From Marivita sp030148515 (GTDB lineage: Bacteria > Pseudomonadota > Alphaproteobacteria > Rhodobacterales > Rhodobacteraceae), in NCBI RefSeq assembly GCF_048006345.1, contig NZ_CP180351.1, positions 1,488,001 through 1,552,000 on the forward strand: a stretch of DNA of 64,000 nt, written 5' to 3'. Positions 43,603 to 52,305 of the stretch are shown here, piece by piece (positions within the stretch are counted from its first letter, which is position 1; every line of letters begins with the position of its first letter). The position numbers and the translations under genes are program-made. The notes beneath the pieces are model-generated. The model ran no database searches. It saw only the letters and a list, made by a program, of their open reading frames with translations, and was not told the origin of the DNA.

Positions 43603-44402
43603 GCGTAACCATTCTCGACAAGATCAAAGCTTACAAGCTTGAGGAAGTGGCCGCCGACAAGGCCCGCGTGTCTTTGGCACAGGTCGAGGCTGCTGCGAAC
43701 GCTGCCGATCCGGTGCGCCCTTTTGGGGCTGCTCTACGGACAGCTCAGGTTTCGGGCTATGGGTTGATTGCAGAAGTGAAAAAAGCATCGCCCTCCAAAG
43801 GGTTGATCCGCGCCGATTTCGAGCCGGCAAGTCTCGCACAGGCCTATGAGGCCGGAGGCGCGACCTGTCTTTCGGTACTCACGGACACTCCCAGCTTTCA
43901 GGGCGACAAATCCTATCTGGTTGCCGCGCGGCAGGCCACATCGCTGCCCGCGCTGCGTAAGGATTTCATGTATGACACCTATCAGGTCGCCGAGGCGCGC
44001 AGCCTGCATGCGGATTGCATTCTGATCATCATGGCCAGCGTTTCCGACGCGCAGGCGGCAGAGCTGGAGGATGCCGCGTTTGCCTGGGGTATGGACGCGC
44101 TCATCGAAGTGCATGACCGCGCGGAACTGGATCGGGCGCTTGAATTGAAGTCCCCGTTGATCGGCGTCAACAATCGTAATCTCAAGACCTTCGAGACCAC
44201 TCTTGAGACAACACGTGAACTTTCCAGACATATCCCAGCGGACCGGATGCTGATTTCGGAATCGGGGCTGTTCACACCGGCAGACCTTGCCGACATGGCC
44301 GCACACGGTGCGCGCAGCTTTCTGATCGGCGAAAGCCTGATGCGGCAGGCGGATGTGACGGCGGCCACCCGCGCGCTGCTGGCTGATCCGGTGGCGGCAT
44401 GA
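43599..44402 (+). CDS. trpC: Indole-3-glycerol phosphate synthase
   Basis: TrpC closes the indole ring from CdRP. The 267-residue barrel has AEVKKASPSKGLIR near residue 57, GATCLSVLTD, the catalytic LPALRKDFMYDTYQV, EVHDRAEL, GVNNRNLKTFETT and a final SESGLFTPADL. ATGA overlaps on both sides (ung and moaC) show tight coupling. Confidence 0.97.
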   Translation: MSVTILDKIKAYKLEEVAADKARVSLAQVEAAANAADPVRPFGAALRTAQVSGYGLIAEVKKASPSKGLIRADFEPASLAQAYEAGGATCLSVLTDTPSFQGDKSYLVAARQATSLPALRKDFMYDTYQVAEARSLHADCILIIMASVSDAQAAELEDAAFAWGMDALIEVHDRAELDRALELKSPLIGVNNRNLKTFETTLETTRELSRHIPADRMLISESGLFTPADLADMAAHGARSFLIGESLMRQADVTAATRALLADPVAA

Positions 44403-44875
44403 GCGGGCTTACCCATTTCGATGCCAAGGGCGATGCGCATATGGTGGACGTGTCGGACAAGGCCGTCACATCGCGCGTGGCTGTTGCCGAAGGCTACATC
44501 AAGATGGCGCAGGAGACCTTTGAGATCATTACGGAAGGTCGCGCAAAGAAGGGCGATGTGATCGGTGTCGCCCGACTTGCAGGGATCATGGGTGCCAAGA
44601 AGACGCCTGATCTGATCCCGCTCTGTCACCCGCTGCCGATCACCAAGGTTGCGGTGGAACTTTTCCCGGCACCAGAACTGCCCGGACTGCGGATCGAAGC
44701 GACGGTCAAGACCACCGGGCAAACCGGGGTCGAGATGGAAGCACTCACCGCTGTCTCAACGGCAGCATTGACCGTCTATGACATGGCCAAGGCGGTGGAC
44801 AAGGCGATGGAGATCACCGGCATCCGCGTGATGCTGAAAGATGGCGGGAAATCCGGGCGGTACGAAGCGTCATGA
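44399..44875 (+). CDS. moaC: Cyclic pyranopterin monophosphate synthase
   Basis: MoaC completes the first step of molybdenum-cofactor synthesis, turning the MoaA product into cyclic pyranopterin monophosphate. The 158-residue protein contains MVDVSDKAVTSRVAVAEG, PLCHPLPITKV and EMEALTAVSTAALTVYDMAKAVDK, all family signatures. It overlaps trpC and moeA by four bases each. Confidence 0.97.
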   Translation: MSGLTHFDAKGDAHMVDVSDKAVTSRVAVAEGYIKMAQETFEIITEGRAKKGDVIGVARLAGIMGAKKTPDLIPLCHPLPITKVAVELFPAPELPGLRIEATVKTTGQTGVEMEALTAVSTAALTVYDMAKAVDKAMEITGIRVMLKDGGKSGRYEAS

Positions 44876-46041
44876 TTTCGGTCACAGAGGCGCTTGAGCA
44901 TCTCTTCGCATTGGCCCGTCCGCTAGGGGTCGAAACCGTACCGCTGTTGCAGGCGCATGGTCGCGTGCTGGCAAAGGACGTCGCGGCGACGCGGAACCAG
45001 CCACCCTTCAACAGCTCTGCCATGGATGGCTATGCCGTGACCGAGGTGGCACCGGGCTTGCGGCTCAGGGTCATCGGAGAGTCTGCGGCGGGTCACGGAT
45101 TTTACCAAACGGTCAAAACCGGCGAAGCGGTGCGTATCTTTACCGGCGCGCCTGTACCGGACGGCGCGAAAGCCGTTGTGATTCAAGAAGATGTCACCCG
45201 TGATGGGGACTGGATCACGATAGGTGACAACCCAGAGGACAATGACCATATCCGTCGTGCAGGTGGCGATTTCCGGATCGGGGATACGGTCAGCGCCGGG
45301 CGCGTGATCGGACCGAATGACATCGCGTTGCTGGCGTCGATGAACATCGCCGACGTGCCGGTGACACGGCGTCCTATCGTGGCGTTGATCTCGACAGGCG
45401 ATGAGTTGGTGATGCCGGGAGAGACTCCCGGCCCCGATCAGATCATTGCATCCAACACTTTGGGCCTGCATGCGCTGATGCGTGATCTGGGCGCGGAGCC
45501 GCGGTTGCTCCCTATTGCGCGGGACAACGAGGCGTCTTTGCGGACTGCTTTCGATCTGGCCAAGGGTGCGGATTTGATCGTGACCATTGGCGGCGCATCT
45601 GTCGGCGACCATGACGTGGTGGCAAATCTTGCGCCGCAGCTTGGGTTTGATCAAAGCTTCTACAAGGTTGCGATGCGCCCCGGTAAACCGTTGATGGCAG
45701 GGCGCTTTGGCGAAGCCATGATGATCGGACTGCCGGGCAATCCGGTGTCGGCGATGGTCTGTGGGCATGTGTTCGTGGCCCCCGTGGTGCGAGCGATGCT
45801 GAGACTGCCCGCACAGGCTGCGCCGCGCCGATCTGGCGTCCTGGCCGAGGCCTTGCCCGCGAACGGACCGCGGGAACACTATATGCGCGCCCGGGTCACG
45901 GATGGCGGGTTGATCGCCTTCGGATCGCAGGACAGTTCGCTGCTGAGCATCCTTGGCCAAGCCGACGCGCTGATTGTCCGCAGCCCTAAGGACGGGCCAC
46001 GGTCGGCTGGAGACCACGTGGAGTATCTGCCTCTTCGCTGA
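44872..46041 (+). CDS. moeA: Molybdopterin molybdenumtransferase
   Basis: MoeA inserts molybdate into adenylylated molybdopterin. The 389-residue protein has the expected landmarks: PPFNSSAMDGYAV near residue 45, GEAVRIFTGAPVPDGA, STGDELVMPGE, ASNTLGLHALMRDLG, TIGGASVGDHDVV and AMRPGKPLMAG, ending with the C-terminal barrel. moaC precedes it with an overlap; lexA follows after 86 bases that contain its own LexA-boxed promoter. Confidence 0.96.
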   Translation: MISVTEALEHLFALARPLGVETVPLLQAHGRVLAKDVAATRNQPPFNSSAMDGYAVTEVAPGLRLRVIGESAAGHGFYQTVKTGEAVRIFTGAPVPDGAKAVVIQEDVTRDGDWITIGDNPEDNDHIRRAGGDFRIGDTVSAGRVIGPNDIALLASMNIADVPVTRRPIVALISTGDELVMPGETPGPDQIIASNTLGLHALMRDLGAEPRLLPIARDNEASLRTAFDLAKGADLIVTIGGASVGDHDVVANLAPQLGFDQSFYKVAMRPGKPLMAGRFGEAMMIGLPGNPVSAMVCGHVFVAPVVRAMLRLPAQAAPRRSGVLAEALPANGPREHYMRARVTDGGLIAFGSQDSSLLSILGQADALIVRSPKDGPRSAGDHVEYLPLR

Positions 46042-46065
46042 CTGCTTACCCTTGTTTACTGATTC

Positions 46066-46094
46066 TTGACACAAAACAGGAACAACAGTAGAAC
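46066..46094 (+). promoter_or_regulatory. lexA promoter overlapped by an SOS box
   Basis: TTGACA (46066-46071) and TAGAAC (46089-46094) are spaced 17 bases. GAAC-N7-GAAC at 46080-46094 is the complement of the alphaproteobacterial LexA box GTTC-N7-GTTC and covers the -10 region. This fits classical autorepression. Confidence 0.85.
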
Positions 46095-46127
46095 AAAGAG
46101 TGAGGATCATGCGAGCGGAGGCAGAAA

Positions 46128-46826
46128 ATGCTGACCAAGAAACAACTCGACCTGCTGGAATTCATCAGCAAACGCGTGGCACGTGACGGTGTGCCGCCGA
46201 GCTTTGAAGAAATGAAGGATGCACTGGATTTGCGGTCCAAATCAGGCATTCACCGCCTGATCAGCGCGTTGGAGGAACGTGGGTTCATCCGGCGTCTTGC
46301 GCATCGGGCGCGGGCGATCGAGATTGTGAAACTGCCTGAAACACTTGCGGCCAAACAGCCGGGCTTCACACCAGTGGTGATTGATGGAGATCTGCCGGAT
46401 GTACCGCCGCCGCCGAATGCGCAGAGTGTTGAAGCAATCCACGCGATGGAATTGCCCTTGATGGGGCGCATTGCGGCCGGTGTCCCCATCGAGTCGATCA
46501 ATGACGTGCCGCCATCGGTTGCGGTTCCGGGCGCGATGCTGTCGGGCAATGGCCGCCACTATGCGCTTGAAGTCAAAGGCGATTCGATGATCGAGGCCGG
46601 GATCAACGATGGCGACGTCGTGGTGATCCGCGAGACATCGAGCGCCGACAATGGTGACATCGTTGTGGCGCAGGTCGAAGGATATGAGGCAACGCTCAAG
46701 CGCTACAAGCGCAAGGGCGAAAGCATCATTCTCGAGGCGGCAAATCCGGCTTACGAGCCGCGAATCCTGCCCGTCGGTGCGGTCAAGGTGCAGGGACGTC
46801 TGGTCGGGTTGATCCGCACCTACTGA
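46128..46826 (+). CDS. lexA: SOS repressor LexA
   Basis: LexA represses DNA-damage genes and cleaves itself when RecA is activated. The 232-residue protein has the N-terminal winged helix (LTKKQLDLLEFISKRVARDG, then SGIHRLISALEERGFIRR), the scissile Ala117-Gly118 in GRIAAGVPIE, and the Ser153/Lys191 dyad (KGDSMIEAG, EATLKRY). It is longer than E. coli LexA because of a linker at about 68-110, as usual in alphaproteobacteria. In Rhodobacter, LexA has been linked to ctrA and GTA control. Its last seven bases overlap the convergent comEC gene. Confidence 0.97.
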   Translation: MLTKKQLDLLEFISKRVARDGVPPSFEEMKDALDLRSKSGIHRLISALEERGFIRRLAHRARAIEIVKLPETLAAKQPGFTPVVIDGDLPDVPPPPNAQSVEAIHAMELPLMGRIAAGVPIESINDVPPSVAVPGAMLSGNGRHYALEVKGDSMIEAGINDGDVVVIRETSSADNGDIVVAQVEGYEATLKRYKRKGESIILEAANPAYEPRILPVGAVKVQGRLVGLIRTY

Positions 46827-48850
46827 GCCTGTCGCAGACCGGCATCATTCCAAAGGCGCGCGCCTGTCCTGTCGCGCGCCTTTTCTATCTGCCAATGGCC
46901 ATCCTCACGTCGGGTAATGGACAGGCTGCCCAATCCCTTAAGAGCGCGGGCATCCAGCACGGTGCAGTTCGGGACTTGCGGCATCTCCGGCAACTCTGCG
47001 CTGGCCACGACCAGTCTGCCATCTGAGCAGCCTTGATAGGTCGCTGCCGCGCGTTTTCCGTAGATGTGTTGAACCAGCGGTATTTGGTCGTTCCAAAGGG
47101 CCGCAGCGGTGGGTTGATCCAATCCCTGCCCGTCATTTTCCAACCAGACCTCGGCAATGAAACCAGCGCCCGTGGCGCGCGACACCGCGCGCCCCTGCTC
47201 TGTCATCACACCGACAAGCGCGCCGCCTTCGGCAACCAGAATGGGCGGACGTTCGGCGTTCATCCAAATGAGAACCGCGATGCAGACGGGCGTCAGGCCC
47301 AGCAAACGCAGCCTGCCTTGCCACAGGACGACAAACAGCCCGCCAAGCGTGATGAGCGGCAAAACGGCGGGACCGGGTGTCATCACCGGCCGAACCGCAC
47401 CGTCCCAAAGGGCAAGCGACTGCGCGATATAGAGAATCCAGTCCAGGCCCAGCCCCATGGGAATCAGCCCGATTGCCTCGAGCCCGAAGGGCATCAGCAA
47501 GATGCCCAAGACCGCAGCGGGGATCACCAGGAGCCCCATCAAAGGAACGGTCATGAGGTTCGCCAGCAAACCGTACTGCGCAATCTGGTTGAAATGCGCC
47601 ATGGCAAAAGGTGCGGTGGCCGCCCCGGCCACAGCCGAGGACATGACCACGGAAGCAATGCCTCGCAAGACTTTATGGCGCGGCAGGTCATGGGCGCTGT
47701 CCCGGATCGCGCCGAAGACTGCGACAAGCGCGGTTGTGGCGGCAAAGGACATCTGAAACCCGGGCCCGATCATCGCTTCAGGACGCAAGGCAAGCACGAT
47801 CAACGCTGCCAAGGCCACGGCCCGAAGCGAGATCGCGCGGCGGTCGACCATGATCGCCAGCAGCATAACGGCCACCATGATAAAGGCGCGTTCCGTGGCG
47901 ACATTTCCCCCGGACAGCGCAAGATAGACCGCAGCCACCCCCAAGGCCCCAGCCGCGGCGATCTTTTTGATCGGCCAGCGCAAACCGATGGGCGTCACCA
48001 ATAAACCAAGCCGCAGAACGGCAAAGGCAAAGGCACTGACGAGCCCCATATGCAGTCCAGAAATAGCCAGTAGATGTGCCAGGTTGGTGTCGCGCAAGGC
48101 TTGCAGCACCGGCTGTGGAATGGCACTGCGGTCTCCTGTGATGATCGCCGTCGCAAAGGCCCCTGTGGCGCCCGGCAGCGCGCTTTGCACGCGGGCAGAG
48201 ATCGCCATTCGGGTTTGGAAGGTGAACCGATCCCGCCCTGCCTCTTCCCACAGAACCAATGGAACGCGGGTATAGCCGACCGCCCCCAAACGGAGAAACC
48301 ATGCGTGGCGACGGAAATCGAAGCCTCCGGGTTCGACAGCGCCGCCGGGTGGGCCTAGATGGGCGGTGGCGCTGATGGTCTGGCCGGGTTCCGGTGATAC
48401 TCCGGCGGTGTCGCCATGGAGCGAAAGGCGGACGCGGGTTGGCGTTTCGGAGAGCGGCACATTGGACAGCCAGACATGGTCCAGGGTGATGCGCAGCGCG
48501 TCCGACGCGGACCGGTCGATGTCGACCACCCTGCCCGTCACCGGGCCGTAGTAGCGCCAGTCGATCACCGGCCCCGCCACCAGATGCGCCCGCGCTCCGG
48601 CAAGCGCCACGCCCAAAGCCATCATCGCCACGGCACAGACCAACGGCGCGAAGGCAGACCTGATGCGCATGTGCCAGACCAAAAGGAGCAGACCCGCGAG
48701 CGCCAAACCGCCCAGCACCTGAACGGGAGGTTCGACGCGCAGAGCGAAATAGAGGCCGATCCCGAAGCCAAGGGACACCGGGACAAAGGGAAACAGCGTG
48801 CCGCGCTGCGCCAGAAGCATGTCTGGGATCACATCCCGGACCCGCGCCAT
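46820..48850 (-). CDS. comEC: ComEC/Rec2-family DNA uptake channel
   Basis: A 676-residue inner-membrane protein expected to carry single-stranded DNA into the cell during natural transformation or GTA-mediated uptake. The competence domain contains LAISGLHMGLVSAF near residue 240 and is surrounded by several membrane helices; N-terminal segments correspond to the OB-fold region (VDIDRSASDALRITLDHV). As in some proteobacterial members, the C-terminal part is short (IVASAELPEMPQVPNC type) and lacks a clear metallo-beta-lactamase motif. It converges on lexA and is divergent from gltX, with a CtrA-type box upstream. Confidence 0.9.
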   Translation of the reverse strand: MARVRDVIPDMLLAQRGTLFPFVPVSLGFGIGLYFALRVEPPVQVLGGLALAGLLLLVWHMRIRSAFAPLVCAVAMMALGVALAGARAHLVAGPVIDWRYYGPVTGRVVDIDRSASDALRITLDHVWLSNVPLSETPTRVRLSLHGDTAGVSPEPGQTISATAHLGPPGGAVEPGGFDFRRHAWFLRLGAVGYTRVPLVLWEEAGRDRFTFQTRMAISARVQSALPGATGAFATAIITGDRSAIPQPVLQALRDTNLAHLLAISGLHMGLVSAFAFAVLRLGLLVTPIGLRWPIKKIAAAGALGVAAVYLALSGGNVATERAFIMVAVMLLAIMVDRRAISLRAVALAALIVLALRPEAMIGPGFQMSFAATTALVAVFGAIRDSAHDLPRHKVLRGIASVVMSSAVAGAATAPFAMAHFNQIAQYGLLANLMTVPLMGLLVIPAAVLGILLMPFGLEAIGLIPMGLGLDWILYIAQSLALWDGAVRPVMTPGPAVLPLITLGGLFVVLWQGRLRLLGLTPVCIAVLIWMNAERPPILVAEGGALVGVMTEQGRAVSRATGAGFIAEVWLENDGQGLDQPTAAALWNDQIPLVQHIYGKRAAATYQGCSDGRLVVASAELPEMPQVPNCTVLDARALKGLGSLSITRREDGHWQIEKARDRTGARLWNDAGLRQAQ
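46852..46884 (+). terminator. Terminator of lexA, inside the comEC coding region
   Basis: AAAGGCGCGCG (46852-46862) pairs with CGCGCGCCTTT (46873-46883), followed by T. It lies within the 3' end of the opposite-strand comEC gene, so the same bases encode protein and terminate the lexA transcript. Confidence 0.8.
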
Positions 48851-48874
48851 ACTTGCCCCCGTGGATGGTGCTGG

Positions 48875-48889
48875 TTAAGAGAGCCTTAA
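48875..48889 (-). promoter_or_regulatory. CtrA-type box upstream of comEC
   Basis: TTAA-GAGAGCC-TTAA is an exact match to the alphaproteobacterial CtrA full site TTAA-N7-TTAA. It lies 25-39 bases upstream of the comEC start codon and 31-45 bases upstream of gltX. In Rhodobacter capsulatus, competence genes needed for GTA reception are CtrA-dependent. Confidence 0.65.
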
Positions 48890-48919
48890 GCTATCCCCAA
48901 GACAGTTATCGAAAGGTAA

Positions 48920-50341
48920 ATGCGCCCAATGTCCGGCCAGATCGTCACCCGTTTCGCCCCTTCCCCCACCGGCTACCTGCATATCGGCGGGGCGCGCACG
49001 GCGCTGTTCAACTGGCTTTTTGCACGCGGACGGGGCGGCAAGTTCCTGCTGCGGATCGAAGATACTGACCGGGCGCGGTCAACACCCGAGGCCACGGCAG
49101 CGATTCTCAAGGGGCTTGATTGGCTGGGTCTGGATCATGACTGTGACGTGGTGAGCCAGGCCGCCGGTGCAGACCGCCATGCCGAGGTGGCGCATGAACT
49201 TCTGGCCAAAGGCGCGGCGTACAAGTGTTTTTCGACCCAGGACGAGATCGAGGCCTTCCGTGAAGCGGCGCGGGCCGAGGGCAAGTCGACCCTATTCCAA
49301 AGCCCATGGCGCGATGCCGATCCGTCGACGCATCCCGATGCGCCTTTTGTGATCCGGCTAAAAACACCAACCGAAGGCACAACCGTGATCCGCGATCAGG
49401 TGCAGGGCGATGTCACGATCCGCAACGACCAGTTGGATGACATGGTCCTGTTACGCTCGGACGGCACACCGGTCTACATGCTGGCCGTTGTTGTTGATGA
49501 CCATGATATGGGTGTGACCCATGTGATCCGGGGGGATGACCACCTCAATAACGCCGCGCGTCAGATGGGCATCTACACGGCGATGGACTGGGACATCCCG
49601 GTCTGGGCGCATATCCCGCTGATCCATGGTCCGGACGGCAAGAAACTGTCCAAACGCCATGGTGCCCTCGGCGTCGAAGAATATCAGGCCATGGGCTATC
49701 CGGCGGCGGGAATGCGCAACTACCTTGCGCGTCTGGGATGGAGCCACGGCGATGACGAATTCTTTACCGATGATCAGGCAAAAGAGTGGTTCGATCTGAA
49801 CGGGATCGGCAAATCGCCCGCGCGGTTCGATTTCAAGAAACTCGAGAATCTGAGCGGGCAGCACATTGCCGTGGCGGAGGATGCTGCACTGCTGCATGAA
49901 TTGACGGCTTATCTGGACGCGGCAGGGTTGCCTTCCCTCACGGAAGAGCAAGCTGATGGTATCTTTCGTGCGATGTATTGCCTCAAGGAGCGTGCGCGCA
50001 CCTTTCCAGAACTGATTGAAAAGGCACACTTTGTTCTGGCATCTCGACCGCTCGAAATCGAAGAGAGCGCCGTCAAGCAACTGGACACGGTATCCCGTGG
50101 TATACTGCAATCGTTGACGCCGCAGTTGCAAAATGCTAGCTGGACGCGTGATGAGCTTGAAGCCGTCACATCCCGAATTGCAGAAGAGCACGGGACGAAA
50201 TTCGGCAAGCTGGCGGGCCCGATGCGGGCCGCACTTGCGGGCCGGGCCGTGACGCCGAGTGTGTTCGATATGATGCTGGTTCTGGGGCGTGACGAAACCG
50301 TCGCCCGCCTGAAAGAAGCAGCCGCCAAAGGGACTGATTGA
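48920..50341 (+). CDS. gltX: Glutamyl-tRNA synthetase
   Basis: GltX charges tRNA-Glu (and often tRNA-Gln in alphaproteobacteria). The 473-residue class-I synthetase has the HIGH-type motif PTGYLHIGGARTALFNW at residues 16-32 and the KMSKS-type motif KKLSKRHGALG near residue 243. The ATG at 48920 lies only three bases after AAGG, while a second ATG at 48929 is 12 bases away; either could be the start. It is divergent from comEC. Confidence 0.95.
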   Translation: MRPMSGQIVTRFAPSPTGYLHIGGARTALFNWLFARGRGGKFLLRIEDTDRARSTPEATAAILKGLDWLGLDHDCDVVSQAAGADRHAEVAHELLAKGAAYKCFSTQDEIEAFREAARAEGKSTLFQSPWRDADPSTHPDAPFVIRLKTPTEGTTVIRDQVQGDVTIRNDQLDDMVLLRSDGTPVYMLAVVVDDHDMGVTHVIRGDDHLNNAARQMGIYTAMDWDIPVWAHIPLIHGPDGKKLSKRHGALGVEEYQAMGYPAAGMRNYLARLGWSHGDDEFFTDDQAKEWFDLNGIGKSPARFDFKKLENLSGQHIAVAEDAALLHELTAYLDAAGLPSLTEEQADGIFRAMYCLKERARTFPELIEKAHFVLASRPLEIEESAVKQLDTVSRGILQSLTPQLQNASWTRDELEAVTSRIAEEHGTKFGKLAGPMRAALAGRAVTPSVFDMMLVLGRDETVARLKEAAAKGTD

Positions 50342-50425
50342 CGCCACGACGGCGACGCGGTTTCTAGGCTTGGGATAGCTGGCTCCGGGCACTTTGCCCT
50401 GAGCAATGAGACGAAGGGACCACGT

Positions 50426-51721
50426 ATGTCTGACACCTCTAAAACCGCGACGCTGACCATTGGCGACAGCTCTTACGAGCTGCCGATCTACACCCCGACC
50501 GCCGGACCGGATGTCATCGACATTCGCAAGCTTTATGGTCAGGCAGGTGTGTTTACCTACGATCCCGGCTTCACCTCGACGGCGGCTTGTGACAGCACGA
50601 TCACCTTTATCGATGGGGATGAGGGCGTTTTGCTGCATCGGGGCTATCCGATCGACCAATTGGCGGCGAAATCGCATTACCTCGAAGTGTGCTACCTGCT
50701 GCTGTACGGGGAACTGCCGTCGGCGGCAGAGCTCGAACATTTCGAGAGCACGATCACCCGCCATACGATGATCCACGAGCAGATGCACAACTTCTTCCGT
50801 GGCTTCCGTCGTGATGCGCACCCGATGGCCACCATGGTTGGCGTGGTCGGCGCGATGTCGGCGTTCTATCACGATTCCACGGACATTTCCGACCCACTCC
50901 AGCGCGAGATCGCGTCGCATCGTCTGATCGCCAAGATGCCCACCATCGCGGCGATGGCCTACAAATATTCGATCGGTCAGCCTTTCGTGTACCCGCGCAA
51001 CGATCTGGATTACGCGGCGAACTTCCTGCACATGTGTTTTGCGGTTCCGGCTGAGCAGTATCAAGTCGACCCGATCATGGCGCGTGCCATGGACCGGATC
51101 TTCACTCTGCATGCCGACCATGAACAGAACGCATCGACATCGACTGTGCGTCTGGCCTCGTCTTCAGGTGCCAACCCCTTCGCGTGCATCGCGGCAGGCA
51201 TTGCCTGCCTCTGGGGTCCCGCGCATGGCGGCGCGAACCAGGCCTGCCTTGAGATGCTCAAGGAAATCGGCACGCCCGACCGCATCCCGGAATACATCGC
51301 CCGTGCCAAGGACAAGAACGACCCGTTCCGCCTGATGGGCTTTGGCCACCGCGTCTACAAGAACTTCGACCCGCGTGCGACCGTGATGAAACAGTCGGCT
51401 GACGAAGTGCTGGACCTGCTGGGTGTCGAGAACAACCCGATCCTCGCGACCGCGAAGGAACTGGAAAAAGCTGCTCTGGCCGACGATTACTTCGCCGAGA
51501 AGAAGCTGTTCCCGAACGTGGATTTCTATTCCGGCGTCATCCTCGAAGCGATGGGCTTCCCGACCTCGATGTTCACGCCGATTTTCGCACTGAGCCGGAC
51601 TGTCGGCTGGATTTCCCAATGGAAAGAGCAGCTCGCCGATCCGCAGATGAAAATCGGCCGTCCGCGCCAGCTTTACCAAGGCGAGACAATGCGCGACTAT
51701 GTGGATATCGAAAAGCGCTGA
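50426..51721 (+). CDS. gltA: Citrate synthase (type II)
   Basis: Citrate synthase condenses oxaloacetate with acetyl-CoA. The 431-residue type II enzyme shows DGDEGVLLHRGYPI near residue 68, LHADHEQNASTSTVRLASS with one catalytic His, LWGPAHGGANQACLEML with the second, MGFGHRVYKNFDPRA, and the catalytic Asp in VDFYSGVILEAMGFP. Length and motifs fit the NADH-sensitive hexameric class. A UUCG-loop terminator follows. Confidence 0.97.
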   Translation: MSDTSKTATLTIGDSSYELPIYTPTAGPDVIDIRKLYGQAGVFTYDPGFTSTAACDSTITFIDGDEGVLLHRGYPIDQLAAKSHYLEVCYLLLYGELPSAAELEHFESTITRHTMIHEQMHNFFRGFRRDAHPMATMVGVVGAMSAFYHDSTDISDPLQREIASHRLIAKMPTIAAMAYKYSIGQPFVYPRNDLDYAANFLHMCFAVPAEQYQVDPIMARAMDRIFTLHADHEQNASTSTVRLASSSGANPFACIAAGIACLWGPAHGGANQACLEMLKEIGTPDRIPEYIARAKDKNDPFRLMGFGHRVYKNFDPRATVMKQSADEVLDLLGVENNPILATAKELEKAALADDYFAEKKLFPNVDFYSGVILEAMGFPTSMFTPIFALSRTVGWISQWKEQLADPQMKIGRPRQLYQGETMRDYVDIEKR

Positions 51722-51731
51722 TTTCTACAGG

Positions 51732-51757
51732 AAAGGCCGCCTTCGGGCGGCCTTTTT
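51732..51757 (+). terminator. UUCG-tetraloop terminator after gltA
   Basis: AAAGGCCGCC (51732-51741), loop TTCG, GGCGGCCTTT (51746-51755) then TT. It ends four bases before the ATG of the next gene. Confidence 0.92.
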
Positions 51758-51760
51758 CAT

Positions 51761-52270
51761 ATGACCCATTTGGTGACCAAACGGCTGGTGTTGCGGAAAG
51801 CCCGGATCGCGGATCTGGACGACCTGCACGCGGTCTACAGCGACCCACAGGTAATGCGCTACTGGTCCACCCCGCCGCATGACGACATCGCGATCACGCG
51901 CCGCAATCTTGAGCGTCTGATCGCGTCGTCCGAACCGGTGGTGACCTATTTCGTCATCGAGTGCGGTGGCCATGCAATAGGCTGCGCTGGCGTGCATATG
52001 GGTGACGAGGTGGGGTTCCTGCTGCGGTCGGACCATTGGCAGCAAGGGCTGATGTCCGAGGCGCTTGGGGCGCTGATCCCTTATTTCTTTGAAGACCTGC
52101 GTTATCCGCAATTGACGGCGGACGCGGACCCGATGAACGCGGCTTCGGTCGCGACGCTGCTGTCTGCCGGTTTCGTGAAAACCGGCGAGGCAAAAAACAC
52201 CTTCTGTGTCGACGGCGTCTGGTCGGACAGTGTCTATTTCACGTTGAAGCCGGAGTTTCGGGCAGCGTAG
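51761..52270 (+). CDS. GNAT-family N-acetyltransferase (RimJ/RimL-like)
   Basis: A 169-residue GNAT protein: TKRLVLRKARIADLDDLHAVYSDPQVMRYWS at the start, a central GCAGVHMGDEVGFLLRSDHWQQGLMSEAL acetyl-CoA-binding block, and ELTADADPMNAASVATLLSAGFVKTG-type ending. The substrate is unknown. The start codon abuts the gltA terminator and has no ribosome site, so translation from a leaderless or read-through mRNA must be supposed, or the start is wrong. Confidence 0.82.
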   Translation: MTHLVTKRLVLRKARIADLDDLHAVYSDPQVMRYWSTPPHDDIAITRRNLERLIASSEPVVTYFVIECGGHAIGCAGVHMGDEVGFLLRSDHWQQGLMSEALGALIPYFFEDLRYPQLTADADPMNAASVATLLSAGFVKTGEAKNTFCVDGVWSDSVYFTLKPEFRAA

Positions 52271-52305
52271 GCCGAACCCAATGGTTCGGCCTGATCCGAG
52301 TCGAT

